NCBI GenBank assembly: GCA_023436585.1
Contig: JAEZIN010000032.1
Location: 1-36,178 of the forward strand
Origin: Bacillota bacterium
GTDB taxonomy: Bacteria; Bacillota; Clostridia; Christensenellales; Aristaeellaceae
Length of the DNA: 36,178 bases
Direction: 5' to 3'
Shown here: piece after piece, positions 1 to 8,074 of the stretch
How positions within the stretch are numbered: position 1 is the first letter of the stretch
Layout: the number at the start of each line of letters is the position of its first letter
The notes under the pieces: generated by a model
What the model was told of the DNA's origin: nothing
Seen by the model: only the letters and a program-made list of their open reading frames with translations
Databases searched by the model: none
Made by a program: the position numbers and the translations under genes

Positions 1-513
1 GAATATATCGGTATCGGCTCCATGCCGGATCGTTACCGCAACGAGGACTGGCTTATGCGGTTTGCGGAAGATTTCACTGCCCCGGCCCGGAAAATACGGG
101 ATGCCGGCAAACTGCTCATGTACCATAACCACAATTTCGAGTGGGAGCGGCTAAATGGCGGACGGACAATGATGGATGTGCTGCTGGCATCCATGCCTGC
201 CGACATCATGGGTATCACACTGGATACCTATTGGGTGCAGGCGGCCGGTGCGGATGTATGCGATTTTATTGAAAAGGTATCCGGCCGTATCCCTTGCGTA
301 CATCTGAAAGACATGGCCGTGAAGGGATTCGAGCAGAGGATGGCCGCTGTCGGCGATGGCAACCTTGACTTTCTAAAAATACTGGCGCTGTTAAAAAGAC
401 TTGGCAAAACGAAGTACATGCTGGTGGAGCAGGACAACTGCTATGGCGAGAGCCCCTTTGCCTGCCTTAAGCGCAGCTATGAATATGTGAAAGGTCTTGG
501 TTATTTATCATGA
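1..513 (+). CDS. sugar phosphate isomerase/epimerase-like protein (5' truncated by window)
   Basis: This is the C-terminal 170 residues of a xylose-isomerase-like TIM barrel protein; the reading frame is open to base 1, so the true start lies outside the window. Visible family signatures are the metal-site stretch YHNHNFEWE, GITLDTYWV, the CVHLKDM strand end, VGDGNLDF and a C-terminal VEQDNC. In this superfamily such His, Asp and Glu residues bind a divalent metal and catalyse aldose-ketose or epimerisation chemistry; some members work with Gfo/Idh/MocA enzymes on 3-keto-glycosides. Its stop overlaps the next gene's start by four bases (ATGA), so the two are translationally coupled. The exact substrate cannot be read from the sequence. 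Confidence 0.85.
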   Translation, partial: EYIGIGSMPDRYRNEDWLMRFAEDFTAPARKIRDAGKLLMYHNHNFEWERLNGGRTMMDVLLASMPADIMGITLDTYWVQAAGADVCDFIEKVSGRIPCVHLKDMAVKGFEQRMAAVGDGNLDFLKILALLKRLGKTKYMLVEQDNCYGESPFACLKRSYEYVKGLGYLS

Positions 514-1673
514 ACAAGCTTAAGCTTGGCATTATCGGTATCGGCAATATCGGTTCATCCCATTGTGAGCGAATTTTGAACGGAGAAACGCCTGAAATCA
601 CGCTGTCGGCAGTAGCGGACAGGAGCGAAGCCCGCAGGAATTGGGCTAAAACCAATCTCCCCACGGAAACAGTCCTCTTTACGGAAGGCATTGATCTGAT
701 TCAAAGCGGCTGCTGCGACGCGGTGGTTATCGCTGTGCCTCATTACCAGCATCCGGAATTGGCCATATCGGCTTTCCAAAACGGCTTGCATGTGCTGTGT
801 GAAAAACCCGCGGGCGTGTACACGCTTCAGGTTAGGGAAATGATGGCAGAGGCTGACAAGCATCCGCAGTTGACATTTGGCATGATGTTCAACCAACGAA
901 CCAACTGCCTGTACCGCAAGATGCATGAACTCATACAAAGCGGTGAGGTAGGCAGGCTCAAGCGTGTCTCCTGGCTTATTACCGACTGGTACAGAACACA
1001 GTTTTATTATGATTCCGGGGCATGGCGCGCCACCTGGGCCGGCGAGGGCGGAGGCGTTTTGCTGAACCAATGCCCCCACCAATTGGATCTTTTGCAGTGG
1101 CTCTGCGGTATGCCCGAAAAGGTGACGGCGTTCTTAAGCGAGGGAAAATGGCACGACATCGAAGTGGAAGACGATGTGACTTCTTATTTGGAGTACCCAA
1201 ACGGTGCAACGGGCGTGTTTGTAACGACCACCGCCGACGCACCGGGAACCAACCGTTTGGAAATCACCGGGACCCGTGGCAAGCTGGTTTGCGAAAATAA
1301 CGATCTGTCCTTCTATCAATTGGATGTGGACGAGCGTGAATGGTGCGCTACAGCCAGCGAAGGCTTTGCTAAGCCGCCCGTCAGGCAGGTCCCCTTGGTA
1401 ATGGATGGGGATAACCCGCAGCATGCAGGCATTTTGAATGCATTCGCGTCTAATATTTTACACGGCACACCTCTTATTGCCGATGGCCGGGAGGGCATTA
1501 ACGGGCTTATGCTCTCCAATGCCATGCATCTGTCGGGGTGGCTGCATGAAACTGTAACCCTTCCCTTGGATGAAGAGCGTTTTTTGCAGGAACTGAACAA
1601 GCGCCGCGCTTCCTCCCGCTTAAAGTCGGGCGAGAGCGTTTATGCAGACGTAAAAGGTACTTACGGCGTATGA
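510..1673 (+). CDS. Gfo/Idh/MocA family NAD(P)-dependent oxidoreductase
   Basis: A 387-residue cytosolic sugar or inositol dehydrogenase-like enzyme. The N-terminal Rossmann fold starts with GIIGIGNIGSSH, the dinucleotide-binding glycine loop, at residues 8-19. The family's CEKP motif follows near residue 96 (Lys expected in catalysis), and the C-terminal alpha/beta domain carries EGGGVLLNQCPHQLDLLQW, with the typical His-x-x-Asp arrangement. Length is normal for the family. The gene overlaps the upstream isomerase-like gene by ATGA, so the two products probably act in sequence on the same sugar. A binding protein and two permeases follow on the same strand. Substrate and cofactor preference are unknown. 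Confidence 0.9.
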   Translation: MNKLKLGIIGIGNIGSSHCERILNGETPEITLSAVADRSEARRNWAKTNLPTETVLFTEGIDLIQSGCCDAVVIAVPHYQHPELAISAFQNGLHVLCEKPAGVYTLQVREMMAEADKHPQLTFGMMFNQRTNCLYRKMHELIQSGEVGRLKRVSWLITDWYRTQFYYDSGAWRATWAGEGGGVLLNQCPHQLDLLQWLCGMPEKVTAFLSEGKWHDIEVEDDVTSYLEYPNGATGVFVTTTADAPGTNRLEITGTRGKLVCENNDLSFYQLDVDEREWCATASEGFAKPPVRQVPLVMDGDNPQHAGILNAFASNILHGTPLIADGREGINGLMLSNAMHLSGWLHETVTLPLDEERFLQELNKRRASSRLKSGESVYADVKGTYGV

Positions 1674-1702
1674 CAAGCATCTAATAAGGTGCTGTCGATA
1701 AA

Positions 1703-1720
1703 ACCGCAGCAATCTGCGGT
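1703..1720 (+). other. short hairpin between oxidoreductase and binding-protein genes
   Basis: A perfect 7-bp stem (ACCGCAG / CTGCGGT) with a CAAT loop lies 30 bases after the oxidoreductase stop codon. No T-run follows it, so it is not a convincing intrinsic terminator. It could be an RNA processing or stability site. The surrounding 160-bp gap (1674-1833) shows no clear promoter, so the binding-protein gene may be read from upstream. Confidence 0.35.
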
Positions 1721-1833
1721 AGTGTGTTTGCTGTACGTCCCTGCTGAAAGGAGGAGCATATCATTTTCGGGGCGTCGGATGTTAAGGTAACTCAAATATG
1801 AGCCGAAAGAAAAGAAATAAGGAGCTAACTGAT

Positions 1834-3414
1834 ATGAAAAAACTGGTTTGCCTGCTTCTCTCGCTGGTAATGCTCATTACCGTTTCCTCCGCTTTCGCGG
1901 AAGGCTTTACTTACCCGATGGATGGCAGCACCACACTGACCTGGTTTGCTTCCGAAGGTTTCGGCGGGATTAACGATGCATATGCCAGCCCCGCTGAATC
2001 GCCCTTCCACAAAGGTCTGAGCGAAATGACCGGTGTCAACATCGAATGGTCGGTTCCCACCGCCGGCACCGCTGCCGGTGAGGCATTGAACCTGGTGCTG
2101 GCCAGCACAACGCTGCCGGACATCATTTTCGGCCAACTGATGACCGACGCGTCCCGCTATATTGAGGAGGGTGTGATTCTCGATCTGACGCCCTACATGG
2201 AGAAATGGGCGCCGAACTATTACGCGTTCCTCAAGAGCAATCCCGCCTATGACAAAGCGATGAAGACGGACGATGGCAAGTACTACGGCTTTGGCTTCTT
2301 CCGTGAGGCTGGCGGCTGGAACGACACATATGAAGGCCCGGTCATCCGTCAGGATTGGCTGGACGCATGCGGCCTGCAAGCGCCCAAGACCATCTCGGAC
2401 TGGGACAACGTACTCAAAGTTTTCAAGGAAAAGTACAACGCCACCTTCTCTTTTGCCTGGGATCCCCGCTTCCGTGACAGCGGCATCGCCGGCGCTTTCG
2501 GCGCCCATGGCATGGCGGGCCAGGCCGGCAGCGGCTACCGCTACTATGTCGATGATAACGGCAAGGTGCAGTTCGACATGGCGCAGGAGAGCTGGCTGAA
2601 TTACATGCTTAAGCTCAACGAGTGGTGGGCGGCTGGCCTGATTGACCAGGACGTGTTCGCCAACAAGGATACCGAGGCCAAGACCAAGGCGTTAAACGGC
2701 GTGATGGGTATTTCCTATACCTCCATGGGCCAGTTGTCCAACTGGCGCAAGGAAGCCGCACAGGCCGGCAACGGGGCCAACTGGGTGGGCCTGCAATACC
2801 CCACCGCGGATGACGGCTCTATCAGCATGGTGTTTGGCGGCCAGGGCATCGGCTCTGTCGTTTCCGTCATCTCCGGCGACTGCCCTGAAGAGAAGATCGA
2901 AGCTGCTATGCGTGTGCTTGACTATGCCTACTCCCCCGAGGGCAACCTTTACTGGAACTTTGGCAAGCAGGGCGTTTCCTGGGACTATGACAAGGACAAC
3001 CAGCCCGCTTACCTGCCCCTGGTCACCGAGGATCCGGATGGGCTCAACGATGCCATTTCCAAGTTCGGCGGATCGACCTGGAGCGGCAGCTGCATCCAGG
3101 CCACTAAGCTGCTCTATATGAAGAATACCCCCGAATCCATTGCCGCCAACGACCTGTGGTACTATGCCAACCAGGAAATCGCCGGCAAGGGCAAGATGCC
3201 TGTTGGCGTCACCCTGACCGCGGAAGAAAGCGACGAATTGACCAACATCGAAGCTTCTTTGGGCACCTATGTGCCGGAAACGTCTGCAAAGTTCATCACC
3301 GGCGAACTCACAAAGGCTGACTGGGAGAACCATCTAAAGCAACTGAATGACATGGGCCTCCAGCGTGCCTTGGAAATCCGTCAGGCGGCGTATGACCGCT
3401 TCCTGGCCCGCTAA
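1834..3414 (+). CDS. extracellular solute-binding protein of a CUT1 sugar ABC transporter (LipO/YtcQ type)
   Basis: The product captures a sugar or oligosaccharide outside the membrane and delivers it to the two permeases encoded downstream. The 526-residue protein starts with Met-Lys-Lys and a 15-residue hydrophobic core ending AFA-EG, a signal peptidase I site; no lipobox cysteine is visible, although many relatives are lipoproteins. The mature part has the family 1 binding-protein look: TLPDIIFGQ, EEGVILDLTPYMEKWAPNYY, DGKYYGFGFF, then a Trp- and Tyr-rich C-terminal lobe. I chose the start at 1834 rather than the in-frame ATG at 1798, because AAGGAG at 1819-1824 is spaced nine bases from it and the signal peptide begins there. 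The ligand is unknown. Confidence 0.9.
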   Translation: MKKLVCLLLSLVMLITVSSAFAEGFTYPMDGSTTLTWFASEGFGGINDAYASPAESPFHKGLSEMTGVNIEWSVPTAGTAAGEALNLVLASTTLPDIIFGQLMTDASRYIEEGVILDLTPYMEKWAPNYYAFLKSNPAYDKAMKTDDGKYYGFGFFREAGGWNDTYEGPVIRQDWLDACGLQAPKTISDWDNVLKVFKEKYNATFSFAWDPRFRDSGIAGAFGAHGMAGQAGSGYRYYVDDNGKVQFDMAQESWLNYMLKLNEWWAAGLIDQDVFANKDTEAKTKALNGVMGISYTSMGQLSNWRKEAAQAGNGANWVGLQYPTADDGSISMVFGGQGIGSVVSVISGDCPEEKIEAAMRVLDYAYSPEGNLYWNFGKQGVSWDYDKDNQPAYLPLVTEDPDGLNDAISKFGGSTWSGSCIQATKLLYMKNTPESIAANDLWYYANQEIAGKGKMPVGVTLTAEESDELTNIEASLGTYVPETSAKFITGELTKADWENHLKQLNDMGLQRALEIRQAAYDRFLAR

Positions 3415-3454
3415 TCTGCCAGGGTAGAATCCTGACGGCCCGTTGCAAAGGAAC

Positions 3455-3489
3455 GGGGATCGCCTCGATCTGAGGCGATCCCCCATTTT
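3455..3489 (+). terminator. hairpin between binding-protein and permease genes (partial terminator or mRNA stabiliser)
   Basis: A perfect 12-bp GC-rich stem (3455-3466 with 3472-3483) with a five-base loop is followed by C, A and only four T. The short T-run suggests leaky termination. In sugar-transporter operons a hairpin in this position usually keeps binding-protein mRNA more abundant than permease mRNA, which fits here. Confidence 0.65.
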
Positions 3490-3517
3490 GATACTGTTAA
3501 CGGAAGGAACGGTATGT

Positions 3518-4471
3518 ATGACAAAAGCTCCTGCATTCGCAGTATACCCGCCGCACAGGCGCGGGTTTTTGCAAAGGCTCGCTAGGGATTTCAGGCTGAA
3601 CAAGTACAAGTACCTTTTGATCGTACCGGTGCTGATCATATTGGCGCTGTTTGCTTACAAGCCGATGTACGGCTTGATCATCGCCTTCAAAAATTTTCGG
3701 CCCAGGCTGGGGATTGATGGCAGCAAATGGGTCGGACTGAAGAATTTTGAAAATATCTTTGGGGACCTATACTTCGGGCGTCTTTTGCGCAACACGCTTT
3801 CCATCAGCCTTCTGAATATTCTGTTTGGCTTTCCGCTGCCGATCATGCTGGCACTTCTGCTCAATGAGGTGCGCAGCAACAGCTTTAAGCGTACGGTGCA
3901 GACCGTGACGTATATGCCTTATTTTGTTTCCATGGTCGTCAGCTGCGCGCTGGTGCGCGTATACTGCCAGTCCAGCGGCATCTTTTCCGACATCATTGTA
4001 TCGCTTGGCGGGGAACGGCAAAACCTGCTTACCAATCCGCGATACTTTTATCCAATCTATATCATTTCCGACCTGTGGCAATTCGTCGGATGGAATTCGA
4101 TCATTTATCTGGCCGCACTATCGAGTATCGATCAGGAGCAGTATGAAGCCGCCCGCATCGACGGCGCGGGACGCTTCAAACAGGTGTTGCACATCACCCT
4201 GCCAGGCTTGATGCCGACGATTACAGTATTGTTCATTTTGCGTATGGGCAGCGTGCTCAACGTGGGATTTGAAAAGGTACTGCTTTTATATTCCGAGGCG
4301 ACCTATGAAGTGGCGGACGTCATATCCACCTACGTTTACAGGCGCGGTATCATAGACTTGGATTACAGCTACGCCACAGCCATGGGCTTGTTCAATTCCG
4401 TTGTCAATGTGGCTTTTTTACTAACGGCCAATATGCTCATCAAGAAGCATAGCGATTCCGCGCTGTTTTAA
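3518..4471 (+). CDS. CUT1 sugar ABC transporter permease, LplB/YtcP partner type
   Basis: A 317-residue polytopic inner-membrane subunit that forms half of the translocation channel. The first membrane span is at about residues 30-50 (YLLIVPVLIILALFAY), with about five more. The cytoplasmic EAA loop that docks on the ATPase is EQYEAARIDGAGRFKQVLHI, followed by TLPGLMP. The start at 3518 is preferred over the longer frame from 3443, because that extension would run through the 3455-3483 hairpin, and GGAAGGA at 3502-3508 sits nine bases before 3518. The gene follows its binding protein and lies 13 bases before the second permease. No ATPase gene is present; a shared MsmX/MsmK-like ATPase elsewhere is likely. 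Confidence 0.9.
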   Translation: MTKAPAFAVYPPHRRGFLQRLARDFRLNKYKYLLIVPVLIILALFAYKPMYGLIIAFKNFRPRLGIDGSKWVGLKNFENIFGDLYFGRLLRNTLSISLLNILFGFPLPIMLALLLNEVRSNSFKRTVQTVTYMPYFVSMVVSCALVRVYCQSSGIFSDIIVSLGGERQNLLTNPRYFYPIYIISDLWQFVGWNSIIYLAALSSIDQEQYEAARIDGAGRFKQVLHITLPGLMPTITVLFILRMGSVLNVGFEKVLLLYSEATYEVADVISTYVYRRGIIDLDYSYATAMGLFNSVVNVAFLLTANMLIKKHSDSALF

Positions 4472-4484
4472 AGGAGGGGAGAAC

Positions 4485-5384
4485 ATGGCAAGGTACAGAA
4501 AAGCGCTTCGATACGATACCATTGGGGAAATGCTGTTCAGCTTGGGCAACGCCCTGTTCCTCATCCTGCTTTGCCTGGTCACGGCATATCCAGTCTACTA
4601 TGTATTCTGTGCGTCCTTCAGTGACAATGTCAAGCTTCTGCAGAATCCCGGCTTTATGCTCCATCCCCTGGGCTGGAACACAGCCGCCTATCGCCTGGCT
4701 TTCACCCATCCTCTTCTGGCCAGCGGGTACAAGAATATCCTTTTCATTATGGCCGTATCTCTTCCCCTGAACATTTTTCTGACGTTGTTTTGCGGGTATT
4801 TTCTGGCCGGCCGGAACATCATGTTCAAAAAGCCGATCATGTTTATCATCATGTTCACGATGTTTTTCAACGGCGGCATGGTTCCGAATTATATGAACAT
4901 CGAATCGCTGCTGCTGAAAAACACTCTTTGGGCATTGATCCTGCCTGGCGCCATCAGCATATACAATGCCATCATCTGCAAAACTGCCATCGAAGCAGTA
5001 CCCGACAGTTTGGCGGAGTCAGCCTACATCGACGGCGCAAATGACCTGAGGGTGCTTTTTCAAATTGTGCTGCCGCTGATTATGCCGACCATCGCGGTGC
5101 TGCTCCTATATTATGGCGTCGCGCATTGGAACAGCTGGTTTCCCGCCTCCGTCTATATCACGGATAACAAAAACATGCCTATTCAAAACGTACTGCGCAG
5201 CGTTTTGATTGCCAACTCCAACATACTGAACGCCGCCGCATCCGAGGAAGACCGCATCAATGAGTTCGCAGAAACCATCAAATATGCCGCGATCGTCATT
5301 TCCACGGTGCCTGTTTTGCTAATCTATCCCTTTGTGCAAAAGTACTTTGTCAAGGGCGTGATGATCGGCGCAGTCAAAGGATGA
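4485..5384 (+). CDS. CUT1 sugar ABC transporter permease, LplC/YtcP type
   Basis: The second channel subunit, 299 residues, paired with the permease just upstream. About six membrane spans are visible, starting with NALFLILLCLVTAYPVYYVF near residues 22-41. The EAA loop is DSLAESAYIDGANDLRVLF, followed by IVLPLIMP. The C-terminal segment FVQKYFVKGVMIGAVKG is characteristic of the LplC/YtcP branch of MalG-like permeases. AAAGGAGGGG lies just before the ATG. The gene ends about 16 bases before a strong terminator and is the last of the operon. With the binding protein it makes a complete import complex apart from the ATPase. Confidence 0.92.
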   Translation: MARYRKALRYDTIGEMLFSLGNALFLILLCLVTAYPVYYVFCASFSDNVKLLQNPGFMLHPLGWNTAAYRLAFTHPLLASGYKNILFIMAVSLPLNIFLTLFCGYFLAGRNIMFKKPIMFIIMFTMFFNGGMVPNYMNIESLLLKNTLWALILPGAISIYNAIICKTAIEAVPDSLAESAYIDGANDLRVLFQIVLPLIMPTIAVLLLYYGVAHWNSWFPASVYITDNKNMPIQNVLRSVLIANSNILNAAASEEDRINEFAETIKYAAIVISTVPVLLIYPFVQKYFVKGVMIGAVKG

Positions 5385-5400
5385 TACTTCTAGAACAAAA

Positions 5401-5435
5401 AACGGCGGGGCTTGAAGCGCCCGCCGTTCTTTTTT
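5401..5435. terminator. bidirectional intrinsic terminator
   Basis: A 9-bp stem AACGGCGGG / CCCGCCGTT (5401-5409 with 5420-5428) is followed on the plus strand by C and six T (5430-5435). On the minus strand it is followed by a run of T complementary to the A-run at 5397-5402. It therefore ends both the plus-strand transporter operon and the convergent GH88 gene. Confidence 0.9.
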
Positions 5436-5445
5436 GATTCTATAA

Positions 5446-6615
5446 TTATTCTGCCCGCATGGGTTCGCCTTTTTTCAGAAGCGGCCTCCACAGGAGCCGC
5501 TCCTCCCCCTTCAGCCTGCGCATGGCTTCGATAAAGAAATAGTCGCCGTAGTTCATGGCGATATGATGGCCCGGCGCATCATGGTAAGCCGATGTGCACA
5601 TGGTCAGGATCGCCGGGGTATTCTGCGTCCAATCGGAACATTTTTCCTCCATTGCGCGAAGCATGCGGATGGCCGCGGTCCTATAGACTCCCGCCGCGGG
5701 ATCATCTCCCAGGGCATCCGCCAGCTCCAATAATCCGCAGGCCGCAATGCCGCCGGCGCAATTATCCTTTAGGTCAGGCAGCAGGGGCTGCTTGAAATCC
5801 ACCGGGGGGATATCATCCTTGGGCATATTTCGCAGGAAATAATCCGCCACCCCCCGGGCGGTATTCAGGAAGGATTCTTCGCCGGTGTACACATGGCTTA
5901 GCATAAAGCCGTACAACGCCCACGCCTGTCCCCGGGACCAGCTAGTTCCCGGCGCGTAGCCTTGGCCGGTGGGCGTATCCACCACATTACCCGTTTCGGG
6001 ATCAAAACATACGATATGGTGGGTGGAGCCGTCTTCCCTGATAAAGCGACGCTGCACCGTATGCGCGTGATTTAACGCGATCAGCCTGTAGCGCGGGTCG
6101 CGGGTATACTCGCTGGCAAAATACAAAAGCGGAAGATTCATCATGGTATCGATGATGGCCCAGCCGGCCCGGTCGCCGTTCCAGGCGCGGATGAAGCCGT
6201 TGGGGTTGTACCTGCCCGCCAGCATATTGGCGCAGAAAAGAGTGCGGGTCAGGCTATCCTTGTCACCGTCGACAGCGTAGTGCACACCGCTGTTGATGAG
6301 CCACATGAAGCCTACGTCGTGATGCAGCGAAAGGACATCACGCAGCGCCTCGTCCATCAGCTTTTCGGCACGAACCGCTTCACTGTGATATAAGCCATCT
6401 CCCGTTTCCAAAAACATCTGCCACATTTCCGCCGGCCAGAAGCCGTTGGTCCACCAGGTGATGCCCGGGGTTGTCCATTTTCCGTCCTTCACGCTGTAGG
6501 GGATTCCGTTCAGTTCCTGCGCTTTTTCCACACCATAGCGCATCTTGTCATCCATTTTCCTCAGCACTTGTGATGCCCATTGGGTGGTTTGCTTATCTGC
6601 CGGGTACTGCCTCAT
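5446..6615 (-). CDS. GH88-family unsaturated glucuronyl/chondroitin-disaccharide hydrolase
   Basis: A 389-residue (alpha/alpha)6-barrel enzyme that hydrates the 4,5-unsaturated uronic acid left by polysaccharide lyases, releasing a keto-acid and the neighbouring sugar. Family marks are WWTNGFWPAEMW, HHDVGFMW (Asp100 counted from this start), IIDTMMNLPLLYFAS (Asp156) and TSWSRGQAWALYGF; the two Asp match the paired catalytic Asp of GH88. No signal peptide is seen, so it acts in the cytoplasm. A start at 6648 is also open, but it lies upstream of a TATAAT at 6640-6645. AAAGGA at 6625-6630 is nine bases before 6615, which decides the start. It may follow the upstream oxidoreductase but has its own promoter. 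Substrate could be pectic or glycosaminoglycan-derived. Confidence 0.9.
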   Translation of the reverse strand: MRQYPADKQTTQWASQVLRKMDDKMRYGVEKAQELNGIPYSVKDGKWTTPGITWWTNGFWPAEMWQMFLETGDGLYHSEAVRAEKLMDEALRDVLSLHHDVGFMWLINSGVHYAVDGDKDSLTRTLFCANMLAGRYNPNGFIRAWNGDRAGWAIIDTMMNLPLLYFASEYTRDPRYRLIALNHAHTVQRRFIREDGSTHHIVCFDPETGNVVDTPTGQGYAPGTSWSRGQAWALYGFMLSHVYTGEESFLNTARGVADYFLRNMPKDDIPPVDFKQPLLPDLKDNCAGGIAACGLLELADALGDDPAAGVYRTAAIRMLRAMEEKCSDWTQNTPAILTMCTSAYHDAPGHHIAMNYGDYFFIEAMRRLKGEERLLWRPLLKKGEPMRAE

Positions 6616-6639
6616 CCAAAAACGTCCTTTCCATGGTGT

Positions 6640-6670
6640 ATTATACATGTACCGGGTTTTTCCCGGTCAA
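6640..6670 (-). promoter_or_regulatory. promoter of the GH88 gene with a dyad in a 19-bp spacer
   Basis: On the minus strand TTGACC (6670-6665) and a perfect TATAAT (6645-6640) are separated by 19 bases. The spacer and the edge of the -35 box hold a perfect 6-bp inverted repeat, ACCGGG / CCCGGT around five T (6651-6667). A long spacer with central dyad is the arrangement used by MerR-family activators. A repressor operator is the alternative. No T-run follows the dyad, so it is not a terminator. A transcript starting near 6633 would give an 18-base leader that includes the ribosome binding site. Confidence 0.65.
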
Positions 6671-6697
6671 ACACCGAAAGCGGCTATTTCTTATCCC

Positions 6698-7669
6698 TTA
6701 TTTCCCGTATATGGCAAACATGGCTTCTACCGTATCCTCCACCTGCGGGACGCCAATGGGTACATCCAACCCATTTTGCAGGGCATGATAGTATTCCCTG
6801 ATGCAGGTCACATGCGCGGCGCCCCAGTAATCCTTTGTCACGGGCAGATTGGAAGCATATGCAAAGGCTTCCTCCCGCCCGTTGTTCCAGACTACCGACA
6901 GCGTATCCTTTTCCATGCGAACGGCGGCGTTTTCACAAACGATCTCCAGAAAAACGGGCGAGTTTGCGCAATAGGCGGTGGTGGCGTAAAAAAGGCCGGG
7001 GGCACCGCTGAAGGTCATGTAGGCTTCCACGGTGTCCTCCACATCAATGATGCCCTTTAAATGGTGATTGGAAAGCTTCGCTTCCACATTTTGTGGTCTG
7101 CCCAGCAAATGGATCATCAGGTCCAGGGTATGAATGGCCTGATTGATGAGCACGCCGCCGCCCTCTGTGCCTTGCTTGCCCCGCCATCCGCTGCCCTCAT
7201 AGTATTCCCTGCCCCTTGACCAGGTAACAAAGGCGCGCGCGCCCAGCGGCCTTCCCAAGGAACCGTTGGCCAACAGTTCTCTTAGCTTTACTACGCTGCC
7301 ATTGTATCTGTTCTGAAAGCAAATACCTACGCGCACCTTCCCTGCGGCCTCATGAAGCGCTGCCCACTGCTGCCGGTCGATGGCCGGCGGCTTTTCGCTG
7401 AATACATGGATGCCACGGGATGCCGCCAGCTGGGCCATGGGGACATGCAGATGATGCGGCGTGCACAGATGGACCACATCCACCTGCTCCCTGTCCAGCA
7501 GATGCTCCATGGAATCATACGTGTGAAGGCCATATTCCCGCGCCATAGACGCGGCGCGGTTTGAATCAATATCCGCGCAGGCAATAAGCTCTATATCCGG
7601 TAGCTGTGTCAGGGCATAAGCATGCACGGGCGCAACAGTCCCGCACCCGATAATCGCGGCGCGAAGCAT
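6698..7669 (-). CDS. Gfo/Idh/MocA family oxidoreductase (second copy in the window)
   Basis: A 323-residue NAD(P)-dependent dehydrogenase-like protein. AIIGCGTVAPVHAYAL opens the Rossmann fold, CTPHHLH and FSEKPPA hold the family's EKP motif near residue 93, and TEGGGVLINQAIHTLDLMIHLLG is the conserved C-terminal domain helix and loop. It is shorter than the first copy at 510-1673 and differs widely from it, so the two are not a recent duplication. GGAAAGG lies 13 bases before the ATG, a slightly long spacing. The gene is read toward the GH88 gene, 82 bases downstream, which suggests it works on a sugar released there. The substrate is unknown. Confidence 0.88.
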   Translation of the reverse strand: MLRAAIIGCGTVAPVHAYALTQLPDIELIACADIDSNRAASMAREYGLHTYDSMEHLLDREQVDVVHLCTPHHLHVPMAQLAASRGIHVFSEKPPAIDRQQWAALHEAAGKVRVGICFQNRYNGSVVKLRELLANGSLGRPLGARAFVTWSRGREYYEGSGWRGKQGTEGGGVLINQAIHTLDLMIHLLGRPQNVEAKLSNHHLKGIIDVEDTVEAYMTFSGAPGLFYATTAYCANSPVFLEIVCENAAVRMEKDTLSVVWNNGREEAFAYASNLPVTKDYWGAAHVTCIREYYHALQNGLDVPIGVPQVEDTVEAMFAIYGK

Positions 7670-7718
7670 AAAAAATCACAAACCTTTCCACTTCGCCGGC
7701 AGGAAAGTATTTCATATG

Positions 7719-7747
7719 AATATAGATAAATACCGGCCAGATGAAAA
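7719..7747 (-). promoter_or_regulatory. candidate promoter of the minus-strand oxidoreductase gene, with adjacent palindrome
   Basis: TTTTCA (7747-7742) and TATATT (7724-7719) are 17 bases apart on the minus strand. The perfect 10-bp palindrome TTCATATGAA (7711-7720) overlaps the end of the -10 box and the expected transcription start, a reasonable operator position. Box matches are 4/6 and 5/6, so this is tentative. Confidence 0.4.
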
Positions 7748-7903
7748 TAGTATACGGCGGAAAAGACATAAAAGCCATTGCACGGCGCAATCCTTTCATT
7801 GCCTTGCGCACCATCGTTTATGCAGAGTGCAGCAAGCAGGCGGCCTGTGTATCAGGAAACAGAACACGCCTATTTCGTGCATATAAAAAAGCACAGGCGC
7901 ATA

Positions 7904-7932
7904 TTGCCAGGGACAATAAATTCGGATACAAT
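7904..7932 (+). promoter_or_regulatory. promoter of the ribosomal protection gene and its leader
   Basis: TTGCCA (7904-7909) and TACAAT (7927-7932) are separated by exactly 17 bases. A transcript starting near 7939 would begin about 34 bases before the leader peptide ATG. The rest of the 405-bp gap between the two divergent genes holds no other convincing gene. Confidence 0.7.
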
Positions 7933-7972
7933 ATTTGTATATCAAAGCTTCGGCGGAAGGGAAGGTCCACAT

Positions 7973-8011
7973 ATGAAAAACACGATGTTTGAGGTAATTC
8001 TTCTCAAATAG
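7973..8011 (+). CDS. 12-residue leader peptide upstream of the TetM-like gene
   Basis: The short frame reads M-K-N-T-M-F-E-V-I-L-L-K and stops at TAG (8009-8011). GAAGGGAAGG at 7956-7965 gives it a good ribosome binding site, and it lies just downstream of a promoter. A stem-loop starts one base after its stop codon. Leader peptides of this sort precede tet(M)-type genes and couple expression to ribosome behaviour. Here the sequence is unlike the tet(M) leader as I remember it, so the parallel rests on layout, not homology. Confidence 0.55.
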   Translation: MKNTMFEVILLK

Positions 8012-8053
8012 GGCTTATCCGCCGGGCATTGCATGCTTCCATGGCGGTAAGCC
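8012..8053 (+). promoter_or_regulatory. leader stem-loop, candidate attenuator of the ribosomal protection gene
   Basis: GGCTTA plus CCGCC (8012-8023, one bulged T) pairs with GGCGG plus TAAGCC (8043-8053), an 11-bp stem with a 19-base loop. A ribosome pausing at the leader stop codon would cover and open the left arm. There is no T-run, so it may control translation or Rho access and need not terminate transcription directly. The ribosome binding site GGAGG of the main gene (8063-8067) lies ten bases after the stem. Confidence 0.5.
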
Positions 8054-8074
8054 TGAAAACATGGAGGCAGCTAT

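Noticed and set aside
6651..6667. Inverted repeat ACCGGG/CCCGGT as terminator of the oxidoreductase gene
   Set aside because: There is no T-run on the minus strand after the stem, and it lies within a promoter, so an operator role fits better.
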